Shown here: positions 1 to 7,129 of the stretch, piece after piece | How positions within the stretch are numbered: the stretch's first letter is position 1 | How the letters are laid out: the number at the start of each line of letters is the position of its first letter | Source of the DNA: a virus | IMG/VR virus record: IMGVR_UViG_3300023174_006445 | Coordinates: 1-21,265 of that record | Reading direction: 5' to 3' (one strand) | Length of the DNA: 21,265 bases | Position numbers and translations under genes: made by a program | The notes under the pieces: model-generated | Told to the model about the DNA's origin: nothing | Databases searched by the model: none | The model's input: only the letters and a program-made list of their open reading frames with translations

Positions 1-1803
1 AGTGTTGAAATCATTAGTGAATTCACCATCAACTTTTGCCGTCAGACCAATAGTTCCAACAAAATTAGGTAGCAATACTACATCAATAGCATATATGAAA
101 TCGAAATCTGGATCTTCCTTTTTTCTACAAAGACAATAATTTTCAAATTCTTCAATGGTTAATATAGTAACAAATCCATTGTTATCAAAAGATTCATCTA
201 CCACTTTATTTCCAATTAGTATCTCATAAGAGGAAAAATCATCTGTTAATGAAAAATCATTTCTATTATCATATTCATCTCCAAGAATTACTAATGTTGT
301 TGGCTCATCAACTGTTTGAAGTTCAATACATGTTCCGTCATAATCTTCTTTTTGTTCACCAACTAATTCATTCATATTATGACTGTGTTTCTCATGTTCT
401 GGTTGTTTATGTTGTGCTTCGCACATTTCATTAAAATTAGGGTTTTCCGAGAATCCTAATTTAATTAGTTTATTGATAATATCAGCATGATCCATTTGAC
501 CTTCGTAAAAAAGTTTTTTATCTTCAACAAAAAACTTAGTTTGTTGTGATACTAAATCAAAATCTTTGAAATATTTAATAACATTTTTGTAATCTTCCAA
601 TTCAACCAAACCTTCTTCAGTATTACAACCAATATGTATTTGATATATTGCATTATCAAATAAATGCATAAAGTAATCTGTGTTAGGATAATTCATTGCT
701 ATCAACTTATCTTGAATAGTTTTTCTAACAGATTCTTCAAGATAAGTTTTTTCACTCAATACCATCGGAACATATATGAAATATCCATTTAATGGTTCTT
801 GAATACCTAATGAATCGATACGAGAAGATAAAGTTTTAATTTCCTCATTACATTCACGAATTTTTGTAAAAGCTAAATTTTGTTGATTTTTAGCAATTTT
901 TAACTCGTTTCTGTAATTGTCTAATGTTTCCAAAAGTTTCGCTAATTTTTGTTTTTTAGCTTCTAAAAACTCTTCAGCAATTTGAGCCCTTGTTCCTGTC
1001 AATTCTTCTTTTGGTTGAATTGGTAATGGAATAGGTGGTTCTTTTATTTCTACTTCTTCGTCATCATCTTCTAAAAAACTTAAATCTGCATCTTGTGGAA
1101 TTTCTTTCCTAAGTGCAGGATTGAGTGTTTCACTTTCGTGAATTTGTTCTATATTCATATTTGTTGGATTTTCATTATCTTCATCTTCGTCAAAAAAGTT
1201 TAACAAATTGTTATATGGTTTTTTTGGTTCAACTATTAAATAGGCTTCAAATAACATTTTATCTTTACCTTCTTCTAATTCACCAAAATTCCTTTCTAAT
1301 TTTTTTCTATTTTCATCTGTTATAGGATATTCTATATAAAATATAAAATCTGAATAAACAGATTTTTCCCTAAAACCAGATATAACACTTTCTTCAAACA
1401 TTTCAACAAATCTTTGATGATCAGTTTCTGTTGTTTTAGCTATTTCACCTTCGGCAACAATTTCTTCAAAATCAAAAGTATTATCATCTTTTAAAGTCAT
1501 TTGAAATTTAACACCGTCAAGATTTAATGTGTCAAAAAATTTACCATCAATAATTGCTGTTTTTGAAAGAAAATTGATACTACCAAAAGCACACATAAAA
1601 TCATAAATACCTCTCTTGGATTGATATTTACCGTGTATTTTTGGCGCAATTTCTTCGGTATCTAAATCAATACCAAAATTTTCTCCTAAAACAAGTTTAT
1701 TACCTGATTTACCAGATTTAATGTCTGCGACATCGCCGTCTGGTCCGACACCATAAACAACACCCGCTTTATCGAGTGCATCTTTTATATCTTTTGGAAA
1801 CAT
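1..1803 (-). CDS. Large acidic hypothetical protein, 3' end outside the window
   Basis: The reading frame is open for 601 codons from an ATG at 1803 to the left edge, so the C-terminus is missing. I do not recognise the family. The first 190 residues look globular (MFPKDIKDALDKAG at the start). A strongly acidic, proline-containing linker follows at about 200-265, then a Lys/Glu/Leu-rich stretch at about 276-334 that should form a coiled coil. A second globular part follows. The start is placed at 1803 because it lies 4 nt after the stop of the upstream gene (1808-2623), which suggests one transcript. Size, acidity and coiled coil would suit a structural or assembly protein, but this is only inference. 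Confidence is high that it is a gene and low for any role. Confidence 0.8.
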   Translation of the reverse strand, partial: MFPKDIKDALDKAGVVYGVGPDGDVADIKSGKSGNKLVLGENFGIDLDTEEIAPKIHGKYQSKRGIYDFMCAFGSINFLSKTAIIDGKFFDTLNLDGVKFQMTLKDDNTFDFEEIVAEGEIAKTTETDHQRFVEMFEESVISGFREKSVYSDFIFYIEYPITDENRKKLERNFGELEEGKDKMLFEAYLIVEPKKPYNNLLNFFDEDEDNENPTNMNIEQIHESETLNPALRKEIPQDADLSFLEDDDEEVEIKEPPIPLPIQPKEELTGTRAQIAEEFLEAKKQKLAKLLETLDNYRNELKIAKNQQNLAFTKIRECNEEIKTLSSRIDSLGIQEPLNGYFIYVPMVLSEKTYLEESVRKTIQDKLIAMNYPNTDYFMHLFDNAIYQIHIGCNTEEGLVELEDYKNVIKYFKDFDLVSQQTKFFVEDKKLFYEGQMDHADIINKLIKLGFSENPNFNEMCEAQHKQPEHEKHSHNMNELVGEQKEDYDGTCIELQTVDEPTTLVILGDEYDNRNDFSLTDDFSSYEILIGNKVVDESFDNNGFVTILTIEEFENYCLCRKKEDPDFDFIYAIDVVLLPNFVGTIGLTAKVDGEFTNDFNT

Positions 1804-1807
1804 ATTT

Positions 1808-2623
1808 TTAATCCCATTTGGTATGGAATAAACCTTTTATTTGTTCATATTTTTCTGGTTGTTCGTTTATCAAGTCGCTTGGCGAAAAATGAGCATAATT
1901 TAATACCTCATCATTTGGAATAATACCTGTATTATACAGTAAAGCATTTTCCCAAGCATAATCGATATCTGTAGCAAATACTACTGAATTATTACCATTT
2001 TTATATACACCAATTACAGAACCTTTATCTTCCATATCTTTTGTATATTCTTTTTCTAATCTTGAAACGACAAATTCATATACTTTCATACATTTTTCTT
2101 CTGTGCCGATCCATAAATTGAAATCATAATCAGTTGGACAAAGTGATTCTTCACGGTAATTTTCGAATGTTTTATGAAATTTCCATGTTTCTTTTGGAAC
2201 AAAAACTGTTGATATTGTATTTGTCATATCAATGCATCCTAATATATTATCAATGTATTCAGGATTTTCAATTTTTTTAACATTTGTAAGTTTTTTCTCC
2301 TTTTTTTGCGGAACGATATCTTCTACATCACTCAATATTTTTTCAATTTGGTGATTTCGGTGTTCAGCAGTAGTGACAGAACCTAGTTCATAGGCTCTTT
2401 GATAAAAAACTTCAAAAATATGTTCATAACCAAGTTCACGAGCAACATGACCTCTATTATAGGCTTTTTCTGGCGTATCAATAGAGTTAGCCATTTGTGC
2501 TGCTTTATTAACTTCTTTTTGCTTATCACCACCACATTTGGCGACAAGGTCTTTAATTCTCTTTTCGTTTTTAACGAATTCTGCTCTACTTTGTGGTTGC
2601 GGATTAAATCCAAATGAAGGCAT
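1808..2623 (-). CDS. Hypothetical protein, 271 aa
   Basis: No family recognised. The N-terminal 110 residues are rich in charged helices (SRAEFVKNEKRIKDLVAK, then a segment around residues 50-85 with helix pairs that resembles a small TPR-like or helical-bundle region). A Lys/Glu linker lies at about 105-120, and a more hydrophobic C-terminal half contains several Trp and Tyr residues. There is no signal peptide or membrane segment. It begins 30 nt downstream of the 3' strand of the RNase P-like RNA P1 helix and ends 4 nt before the next gene, so it is probably co-transcribed with both. An ORF of 103 aa in another frame (2383-2694) covers its 5' half and is treated as a shadow. Confidence 0.8.
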   Translation of the reverse strand: MPSFGFNPQPQSRAEFVKNEKRIKDLVAKCGGDKQKEVNKAAQMANSIDTPEKAYNRGHVARELGYEHIFEVFYQRAYELGSVTTAEHRNHQIEKILSDVEDIVPQKKEKKLTNVKKIENPEYIDNILGCIDMTNTISTVFVPKETWKFHKTFENYREESLCPTDYDFNLWIGTEEKCMKVYEFVVSRLEKEYTKDMEDKGSVIGVYKNGNNSVVFATDIDYAWENALLYNTGIIPNDEVLNYAHFSPSDLINEQPEKYEQIKGLFHTKWD

Positions 2624-2652
2624 AAAAATAAAAATTTATAAAAATAATAAAA

Positions 2653-2875
2653 ATTGAAATTAGGTAAATAACCCACCTTCTGTATTAAATGCAATTTGTC
2701 TAATGTCCTCTACCTCGACGTCATAGTGTTGCTCACCCACTAGTCTATTTTGAGTTTAATCCTCGATGGTATAGCGACTTACTATTATAGGTTGTCTTCC
2801 ATCTTAAGCAAAGATTGGCGGAGTTTCCTCACATCATATTTCTATGGTAGTGCTGCATAATAACCTAATTTCAAT
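2653..2875 (-). ncRNA. rnpB: RNase P RNA, compact phage-encoded form
   Basis: This would be the catalytic RNA that removes 5' leaders from pre-tRNAs. Read on the minus strand, the 5' and 3' ends form a perfect 13-bp helix (ATTGAAATTAGGT at 2875-2863 with 2665-2653), equivalent to P1. A 6-bp P2 follows (AUGCAG 2858-2853 with UUGCAU 2694-2689), then a P3 hairpin closed by GAAA (2852-2830). The conserved region GAGGAAACUCCGCC (2830-2817) matches the family's GAGGAAAGUCCGGGC. The 3' block ACAGAAGGUGGGUUAU (2684-2669) matches ACAGAA...GGCUUAU. Together they form P4: A-U, A-U, C-G, bulged U, C-G, C-G, G-U, C-G, C-G. The hairpin at 2742-2724 has GGU in its loop, like L15, which binds the tRNA CCA end. 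The total of 223 nt is well below the usual 350-400, so the specificity domain is strongly reduced. It sits between two minus-strand genes and starts 2 nt after a stop codon. Confidence 0.87.
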
Positions 2876-2877
2876 AA

Positions 2878-3213
2878 TTAGTTTAATTCTAATTCTAAAG
2901 CATCTAATGATACTTTATCCCTTAAACGAATTAACTTCATTAAATCAATTTCAGATGCTCCTGCAAAAAAAGAATTATTTTCTAAATTTAAGTTAGCAAA
3001 TTCCATATCACCAATTCTTTTTCTAGAAAAAGCAATATATTGTGCTAACATCAATTTTCGTGCATCTGAATTAGAATCCGCTTCATATAATTTTTGAAAA
3101 TTATTAATGGTTGATTCTAATTTATTGATAACCTCTGTAAAGGTTAAATTTTCATCTTTTAATAGCTTATCAATTTTCCTGTCAATACTGGATTTTATAG
3201 TTTCTAATGTCAT
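2878..3213 (-). CDS. Small helical hypothetical protein, 111 aa
   Basis: I do not recognise it. It is almost wholly predicted alpha-helical: an amphipathic N-terminal segment (TIKSSIDRKIDKLLKDENL), then two longer helices to about residue 70, then a Leu/Glu-rich end. No Cys, no membrane segment and no catalytic motif were seen. It has its own host-type promoter (3230-3260). Its stop codon lies 2 nt before the P1 helix of the RNase P RNA, so the RNA is probably transcribed through this gene and released by processing. That position makes a link to the RNA worth testing. It lacks the basic RNR-type motif of the bacterial RNase P protein RnpA, so I do not call it that. Confidence 0.75.
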   Translation of the reverse strand: MTLETIKSSIDRKIDKLLKDENLTFTEVINKLESTINNFQKLYEADSNSDARKLMLAQYIAFSRKRIGDMEFANLNLENNSFFAGASEIDLMKLIRLRDKVSLDALELELN

Positions 3214-3229
3214 TTTATTTAACTTTAAG

Positions 3230-3260
3230 CAAATGTAAGAAAAAATTTTGAAAAATCAAA
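3230..3260 (-). promoter_or_regulatory. Bacteroidota-type promoter for the 2878-3213 gene and RNase P RNA
   Basis: On the minus strand TTTG (3260-3257) is followed by 19 nt and TACATTTG (3237-3230). This matches the Bacteroidota primary sigma consensus TTTG, 19-21 nt, TANNTTTG. The start codon is 17 nt downstream. It would be read by unmodified host RNA polymerase, which points to early expression. Confidence 0.6.
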
Positions 3261-3275
3261 ATTTTCAAATGAAAA

Positions 3276-3899
3276 TTAAATATGTAAATGCGCCACCAAC
3301 ATATTAAATAATGGTAAATGAATATCACGAATTACCGAAGTATCTGCTTTTAATTCATTCAATGAATACCATTTAATTTCACCTAAATCGTCACCTGGTT
3401 TTGCCAAATCCATTTCATCATTTGCTAAACGGCATAAGAAAATCTGTGTCGTAATTTTATGTGGTGTTTTTTTATAACGAATATCATCTACAAACAATTC
3501 ACCAATTAATTCCAATCTTTCTACATCAATTGTTAAAGTTGCTTCTTCTTTTAACTCTCTTGAAGCAGCAAACCGTGATGTTTCACCAGGATCACGAAAT
3601 CCACCTGGAAATTGCCATTTTGGTTGCCCAGGTTTTCTACCTAACATAACTTGTATTCCTTCGTTAGTTGTTGAAATACATATCATATCAACCGTTGATA
3701 ATGATATGGGAAAGGGGATTGAAGGAACACCATTGTTCTTTTTGTAAATAGCAATCATAGTGGCAATTGCGCCTTTAATTGCTATATTAATTTCTTCTTG
3801 ACTAACATTTACCATTGCTTCTTTAACAATAGTTTCTGCTTGTTTTTCAAAACTTGTTAAAAGTTCGGATGAAATTTCCAATGATTCAGGAGTATACAT
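3276..3899 (-). CDS. Nudix hydrolase
   Basis: Nudix enzymes hydrolyse nucleoside diphosphates linked to another group, such as ADP-ribose, NADH or oxidised dNTPs. The Nudix box GX5EX7REUXEEXGU is present at residues 100-122: G100, E106, then RELKEE at 114-119. The last glycine of the box is replaced by Thr121. Before it comes the usual PKWQFPGGF strand and loop, and after it WYSLNEL, as in many family members. An N-terminal helical extension of about 65 residues precedes the domain and is not part of the standard fold. The QFPGGFRDPGET arrangement resembles ADP-ribose pyrophosphatase and NadM-associated Nudix domains, so an NAD-related substrate is possible but unproven. It lies 3 nt downstream of the tRNA-binding protein gene, with which it forms an operon. 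Confidence 0.92.
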   Translation of the reverse strand: MYTPESLEISSELLTSFEKQAETIVKEAMVNVSQEEINIAIKGAIATMIAIYKKNNGVPSIPFPISLSTVDMICISTTNEGIQVMLGRKPGQPKWQFPGGFRDPGETSRFAASRELKEEATLTIDVERLELIGELFVDDIRYKKTPHKITTQIFLCRLANDEMDLAKPGDDLGEIKWYSLNELKADTSVIRDIHLPLFNMLVAHLHI

Positions 3900-3902
3900 A
3901 AA

Positions 3903-4244
3903 TTATATTTTTTCTTTGATTTCAATAAATGGTAATAATTCAAAACCTGGAGTTGCTTCTAATACATCCATTAGAATCATTGCTTCGGATAAGATTCCGT
4001 TTAATTCTCTTTTCTCTAAATTAAGAATAAATGGAAATGTTTTACCGATTAATATAGATACATCTTCTACTTTACCACCAATGTTAGAAACAAGAATACG
4101 ATTAAATTCTGCAAAATTAGCAGTCAATTTAACCATCTTCTTGTTTTTAGGAATGCGTTCCGCTTCGGAAATAACTCCGAAACGGATATCTAATTTATTT
4201 GCTGCTTCAGCAAATGTGTTAAAATCTATAATTTGTTTTTGCAT
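3903..4244 (-). CDS. tRNA-binding OB-fold protein (Trbp111/CsaA/MetRS C-domain family)
   Basis: This 113-residue protein matches the free-standing EMAP/Trbp111-type OB fold, which binds the tRNA elbow without sequence specificity and is also found fused to MetRS, PheRS and TyrRS. Visible signatures are LDIRFGVISEAERIPKNKKM (18-37, usually DIRVGxIxxxExxPxxxKL), NRILVSNIGG (48-57, usually RxIVSGI), LIGKTFPFILNLEKRELNGI (65-84) and SEAMILM (86-92, usually SEGMILA). The glycine of SEGM is alanine here. The length fits the stand-alone family. It has a strong host-type promoter and is followed by the Nudix gene, so it is likely an early gene. A role in tRNA chaperoning or export, as suggested for CsaA, is inference. 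Its presence less than 1.5 kb from an RNase P RNA suggests a tRNA-directed function. Confidence 0.8.
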   Translation of the reverse strand: MQKQIIDFNTFAEAANKLDIRFGVISEAERIPKNKKMVKLTANFAEFNRILVSNIGGKVEDVSILIGKTFPFILNLEKRELNGILSEAMILMDVLEATPGFELLPFIEIKEKI

Positions 4245-4261
4245 AAATTAATTTTAAAATG

Positions 4262-4293
4262 CAAAGATAGACAAAAATAATTGAAACAACAAA
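4262..4293 (-). promoter_or_regulatory. Bacteroidota-type promoter for the tRNA-binding/Nudix operon
   Basis: On the minus strand TTTG (4293-4290), a 20-nt spacer and TATCTTTG (4269-4262) match the TTTG/TANNTTTG consensus exactly. The start codon at 4244 is 18 nt downstream. The element lies directly after the stop of the topoisomerase subunit gene at 4295. Confidence 0.65.
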
Positions 4294-4294
4294 A

Positions 4295-5638
4295 TTATTT
4301 TTTACTAATTTTTTGTTTTAATTCTTTTAACTCACTCAAATACATTTCGGTAGGTTCAACTTTTTCTAACTCCAAAATCTCTTCCTTTTTTGTTAAAAAA
4401 TCTTTTTTAAGTTTTTCAAACAACTCCTTTGTTAAACTCCACAATGGCATACGAAGTAGGTAGTCATAAGAATCATCAATTAGTTCTAAATTCATAGCGG
4501 TAATATCAGATATCAATTTTTCTTTGGATTTATTTTTAATATCTAATTTATTTTCTAATATGGCACGAATAAATTTTCCTCTGTTGGATAAGATTTTCAA
4601 GTCATATTTCAATCTGTCAAGCATGAATTGTTTTCTTTTTACATAAAATTTTAATCGGAAATCAACAAAATATTCAATAATTTCTGTATCTGCATCAAAT
4701 AATTTTATTTTTCCAAATTCATCTAATGTTGTAAATATTTCAGTATTTGCTTCTTCTAATTTGAGTAATTTAATTAATTTTTCTTCATCTAAATTTGCCA
4801 AATCTTCCCTGGTAAATTTGATTGTATAATCAATATTATTTTTGCAATTATTATCATAACTTACTATTTTCTTTTTATCAACTAAATCATCTAAAATTTC
4901 CTCATATTTTTCATAAGTCATAGAAGGTGGCAATTCTGATATATGAATAGTGGTTGTATTTTTAACTTCTAATTTACCTCTTATTATCCATCTTTTATTA
5001 TTTTCTACATCATTTATAAATTCACCTTTAAAATCTTTTACATATGGTTTTATTGTTTGAATCTTTTTACCTTTTAATAAAAAAGCACAAGCATCTATTA
5101 AATCATTTGGATTTCTATTTAAGATATTAGATGAAAAGCCAACGGCTATACCCGAAGAACCATTTAATAAAACTGTAGGTATAATTGGTAAGAAAAATTT
5201 AGGTTCAATTATTTCTCCTTCTTCTTCCTTATTTTCCAATAATTCAAAATCTTTATATAATAAACGGAAGTTTTTAGATAATTTAGTTCCAATATATCTT
5301 GGCGCACCTGGCTCAGGCGATCTTAAAGATCCAAATTGTCCATCTTCTTCTAATAATGGAAGAGAATTTTTAAATGATTGTGCCATATTAATACAAGCTT
5401 GTTCCAAACTTGAATTTCCGTGATGATAAAAACAATCAGAAGCTACTTTACCAGAAAGTTGAAATATTTTCATAGTTTTTTCATTACCATTTTTCCATAT
5501 ATCATTGGCAACATGTATAATTTTTCTTTGCACTGGTTTAAAAGAGTCAATACAACTTGGTAATGCTCTATTTTCAATAGTGTAGATGGAATATTCTTTA
5601 TATTGTGTGCTTAAAAATTCTGTAATTGTTGTTTCCAT
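4295..5638 (-). CDS. Phage type II DNA topoisomerase, medium (GyrA/gp52-like) subunit
   Basis: This subunit carries the DNA breakage-reunion activity of the phage topoisomerase, which relaxes supercoils and supports replication. Residues 1-120 show the winged-helix core of the GyrA/ParC/gp52 family: SIYTIENRALPSCIDSFKPV (17-36), FYHHGNSSLEQA (70-81) and APRYIGTKL (112-120), in which Tyr115 after Arg114 should be the nucleophile that bonds to DNA. PTVLLNGSSGIAVGFSSNI, further on, is the typical tower-region strand. At 447 aa it matches T4 gp52 (about 440) and lacks the GyrA beta-pinwheel C-terminus, so it is not a gyrase. It pairs with the large subunit at 8131-9972, which is transcribed in the opposite direction 2.5 kb away. 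The interval between the two holds an HNH endonuclease and a methyltransferase. Confidence 0.95.
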   Translation of the reverse strand: METTITEFLSTQYKEYSIYTIENRALPSCIDSFKPVQRKIIHVANDIWKNGNEKTMKIFQLSGKVASDCFYHHGNSSLEQACINMAQSFKNSLPLLEEDGQFGSLRSPEPGAPRYIGTKLSKNFRLLYKDFELLENKEEEGEIIEPKFFLPIIPTVLLNGSSGIAVGFSSNILNRNPNDLIDACAFLLKGKKIQTIKPYVKDFKGEFINDVENNKRWIIRGKLEVKNTTTIHISELPPSMTYEKYEEILDDLVDKKKIVSYDNNCKNNIDYTIKFTREDLANLDEEKLIKLLKLEEANTEIFTTLDEFGKIKLFDADTEIIEYFVDFRLKFYVKRKQFMLDRLKYDLKILSNRGKFIRAILENKLDIKNKSKEKLISDITAMNLELIDDSYDYLLRMPLWSLTKELFEKLKKDFLTKKEEILELEKVEPTEMYLSELKELKQKISKK

Positions 5639-5705
5639 AAGAATTATATTATATTTTTATGAAAAGTTTTAACCAATTCCCATGATGATAAGAGGTGTAT
5701 TTTAC

Positions 5706-5719
5706 TATATAAAATAAAA
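5706..5719 (+). promoter_or_regulatory. Putative phage promoter element TATATAAAATAAAA
   Basis: This 14-mer lies 22 nt before the HNH endonuclease start and recurs exactly before the GIY-YIG gene (17965-17978). Close variants precede the VWA gene and the small basic protein. It resembles the T4 late motif TATAAATA. Low sequence complexity limits confidence. Confidence 0.4.
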
Positions 5720-5727
5720 AGAAAAAA

Positions 5728-6756
5728 ATGGAAATTTGTATTAGGTGTGGAAACGATTTTGATATAAGTATGATATCTAAAAAATATTTAGATAAAAATC
5801 CAGAACAATATAAATCTTGTTCTTATTGCCGTAAATATAGAAAATGTTTGAATTGTGAAAAAGAGTTTCACCATAAACAGAATCAAACTTGCTCTAAAAA
5901 ATGTGCCCAGGAATTAAAAGAAAAATCTTGGTTAATTTCTTGTGGTGCAATACATAACTTTTCAAAAGATTCAACTTCCAGAAAAGATTGGGAGAGTAAA
6001 TTACTAAATGAGGAAGGTATTACAAATGTTTTTCAAAGAAAAGAAGTTAAAGAAAAATCCAAAATTACTTGTATACAAAAATATGGAGAAGAGAAATATT
6101 CTTTAACTAATGAATGTAAAGAAAAAATTAAAAAAACTAGCTTAAAAAAATATGGTGTTGAAAACTATAGCAAAACTGAAGAATGGTTAAAATCTTTTAA
6201 AGAAACTAATTTAGAAAAATATGGAGTTGAAAATCATACACAAAATAAAGAAATAAAAGAAAAAATTAAAAAAACTAATCTTGATAAATATGGTGTATAT
6301 ACTTTATTTTTATTAAAAGATTTTCGTGAAGAAAGTATGATGAATAAATATGGAGTTCCTTATGCTTCTCAATTAGAATCGGTTAAGAAAAAAATTAAAG
6401 AAACAAGAAGTTCCAAAGATTTCATATATAAAATGATTGAAAAAGGTTATTTCTTAGATCCTCAAAAATTATCAGAAAAAGAATTATATTATCATTTAGT
6501 AAAACAGGAAACCAAAAATTCACTAAAAAATTATGGAGAAAATGTTTTTGGAAAAAATTGGCAAGATACGATTGGTAGAAAAGAAAATCATATCGATCAT
6601 ATTTATTCAATAAACGAAGGATTTAAAAATTGTATATTACCACATATAATAGGTTCGATTAATAATTTAAGAATAATACCTTTTATTAATAATTGTATTA
6701 AACAAAATAGATGTGATATTACATTAGAGGAATTGTTAGAAAAGATAAATCAATAA
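5728..6756 (+). CDS. HNH homing-type endonuclease with zinc-binding N-terminus and KYG repeats
   Basis: This looks like a free-standing selfish endonuclease. The N-terminus has paired cysteines (C4/C7, C31/C34, C40/C43, C55/C59), suggesting two zinc-binding modules. Residues 105-225 hold five copies of a repeat with the core KYGVEN (KYG at 118, 141, 164, 187 and 207, mostly 23 residues apart), each followed by a Lys-rich helix such as KEKIKKT. Similar repeats occur in phage HNH proteins and probably contact DNA. The C-terminus has an HNH nuclease motif: HIDHIYSINEGF (288-299), then NNLRIIPFINN (312-322). It lies between the two topoisomerase subunit genes, a location favoured by homing genes in T4-like phages. 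Its last 7 nt overlap the convergent gene 6750-7118. It has a TATATAAAATAAAA element upstream and no clear Shine-Dalgarno. Confidence 0.88.
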   Translation: MEICIRCGNDFDISMISKKYLDKNPEQYKSCSYCRKYRKCLNCEKEFHHKQNQTCSKKCAQELKEKSWLISCGAIHNFSKDSTSRKDWESKLLNEEGITNVFQRKEVKEKSKITCIQKYGEEKYSLTNECKEKIKKTSLKKYGVENYSKTEEWLKSFKETNLEKYGVENHTQNKEIKEKIKKTNLDKYGVYTLFLLKDFREESMMNKYGVPYASQLESVKKKIKETRSSKDFIYKMIEKGYFLDPQKLSEKELYYHLVKQETKNSLKNYGENVFGKNWQDTIGRKENHIDHIYSINEGFKNCILPHIIGSINNLRIIPFINNCIKQNRCDITLEELLEKINQ

Positions 6757-7118
6757 AGTATTTGTGGATATTTTTCGAATAATTTATATCCTAATTTTAA
6801 TTTGCTTTCTAATAATGGTTTAGACCATTCAACTATTTCGATTACTTCTTTTAGTTTATCAGGTGTTTTTATTTCAGAATAAATTATACCAGAACTTAAT
6901 GAAAATCCGATTATATCTCGTTTAATTTCTTTTTCAAATAATTTTACATTTATTTTAAATATATCTAATTCTGAAATTAATTTTTCTGTATATAAAAGAT
7001 AAGGTGATAAAATCCTATTTGAATATGATTTATCAATCTCTGAAAGGTAATTTAAAAGAATATAATTTTGATATTCAAAATCAATGCAAGGATTAATAAA
7101 CCAATTTAATTCTAACAT
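6750..7118 (-). CDS. Hypothetical protein, 122 aa
   Basis: I do not recognise this family. The protein starts MLELNWFINPCIDFEYQN and is mostly helical, with many Leu, Ile, Lys and Glu residues. No signal peptide, membrane span or catalytic motif is visible. It lies 11 nt downstream of the DNA methyltransferase gene on the same strand, so the two probably share a transcript. Its 3' end overlaps the end of the HNH gene by 7 nt in convergent orientation. That tight overlap suggests the HNH gene was inserted close to, but not inside, this gene. Confidence 0.75.
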   Translation of the reverse strand: MLELNWFINPCIDFEYQNYILLNYLSEIDKSYSNRILSPYLLYTEKLISELDIFKINVKLFEKEIKRDIIGFSLSSGIIYSEIKTPDKLKEVIEIVEWSKPLLESKLKLGYKLFEKYPQILY

Positions 7119-7129
7119 AATATTATATA

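Noticed and set aside
249-1325. Two short plus-strand ORFs (249-434 and 1125-1325)
   Set aside because: They lie wholly inside the 601-codon minus-strand frame and show the Leu/His/Tyr-rich makeup typical of antisense shadows.
2383-2694. 103-aa minus-strand ORF reaching into the RNase P RNA region
   Set aside because: It overlaps the better-supported 271-aa gene in another frame, starts inside the structured RNA, and has no recognisable domain.
2653-2875. tmRNA or group I intron as an explanation for the structured gap
   Set aside because: No tag ORF, tRNA-like ends or group I P7 core were found, while the P4 pairing with bulged U and the ACAGAA block fit RNase P RNA specifically.
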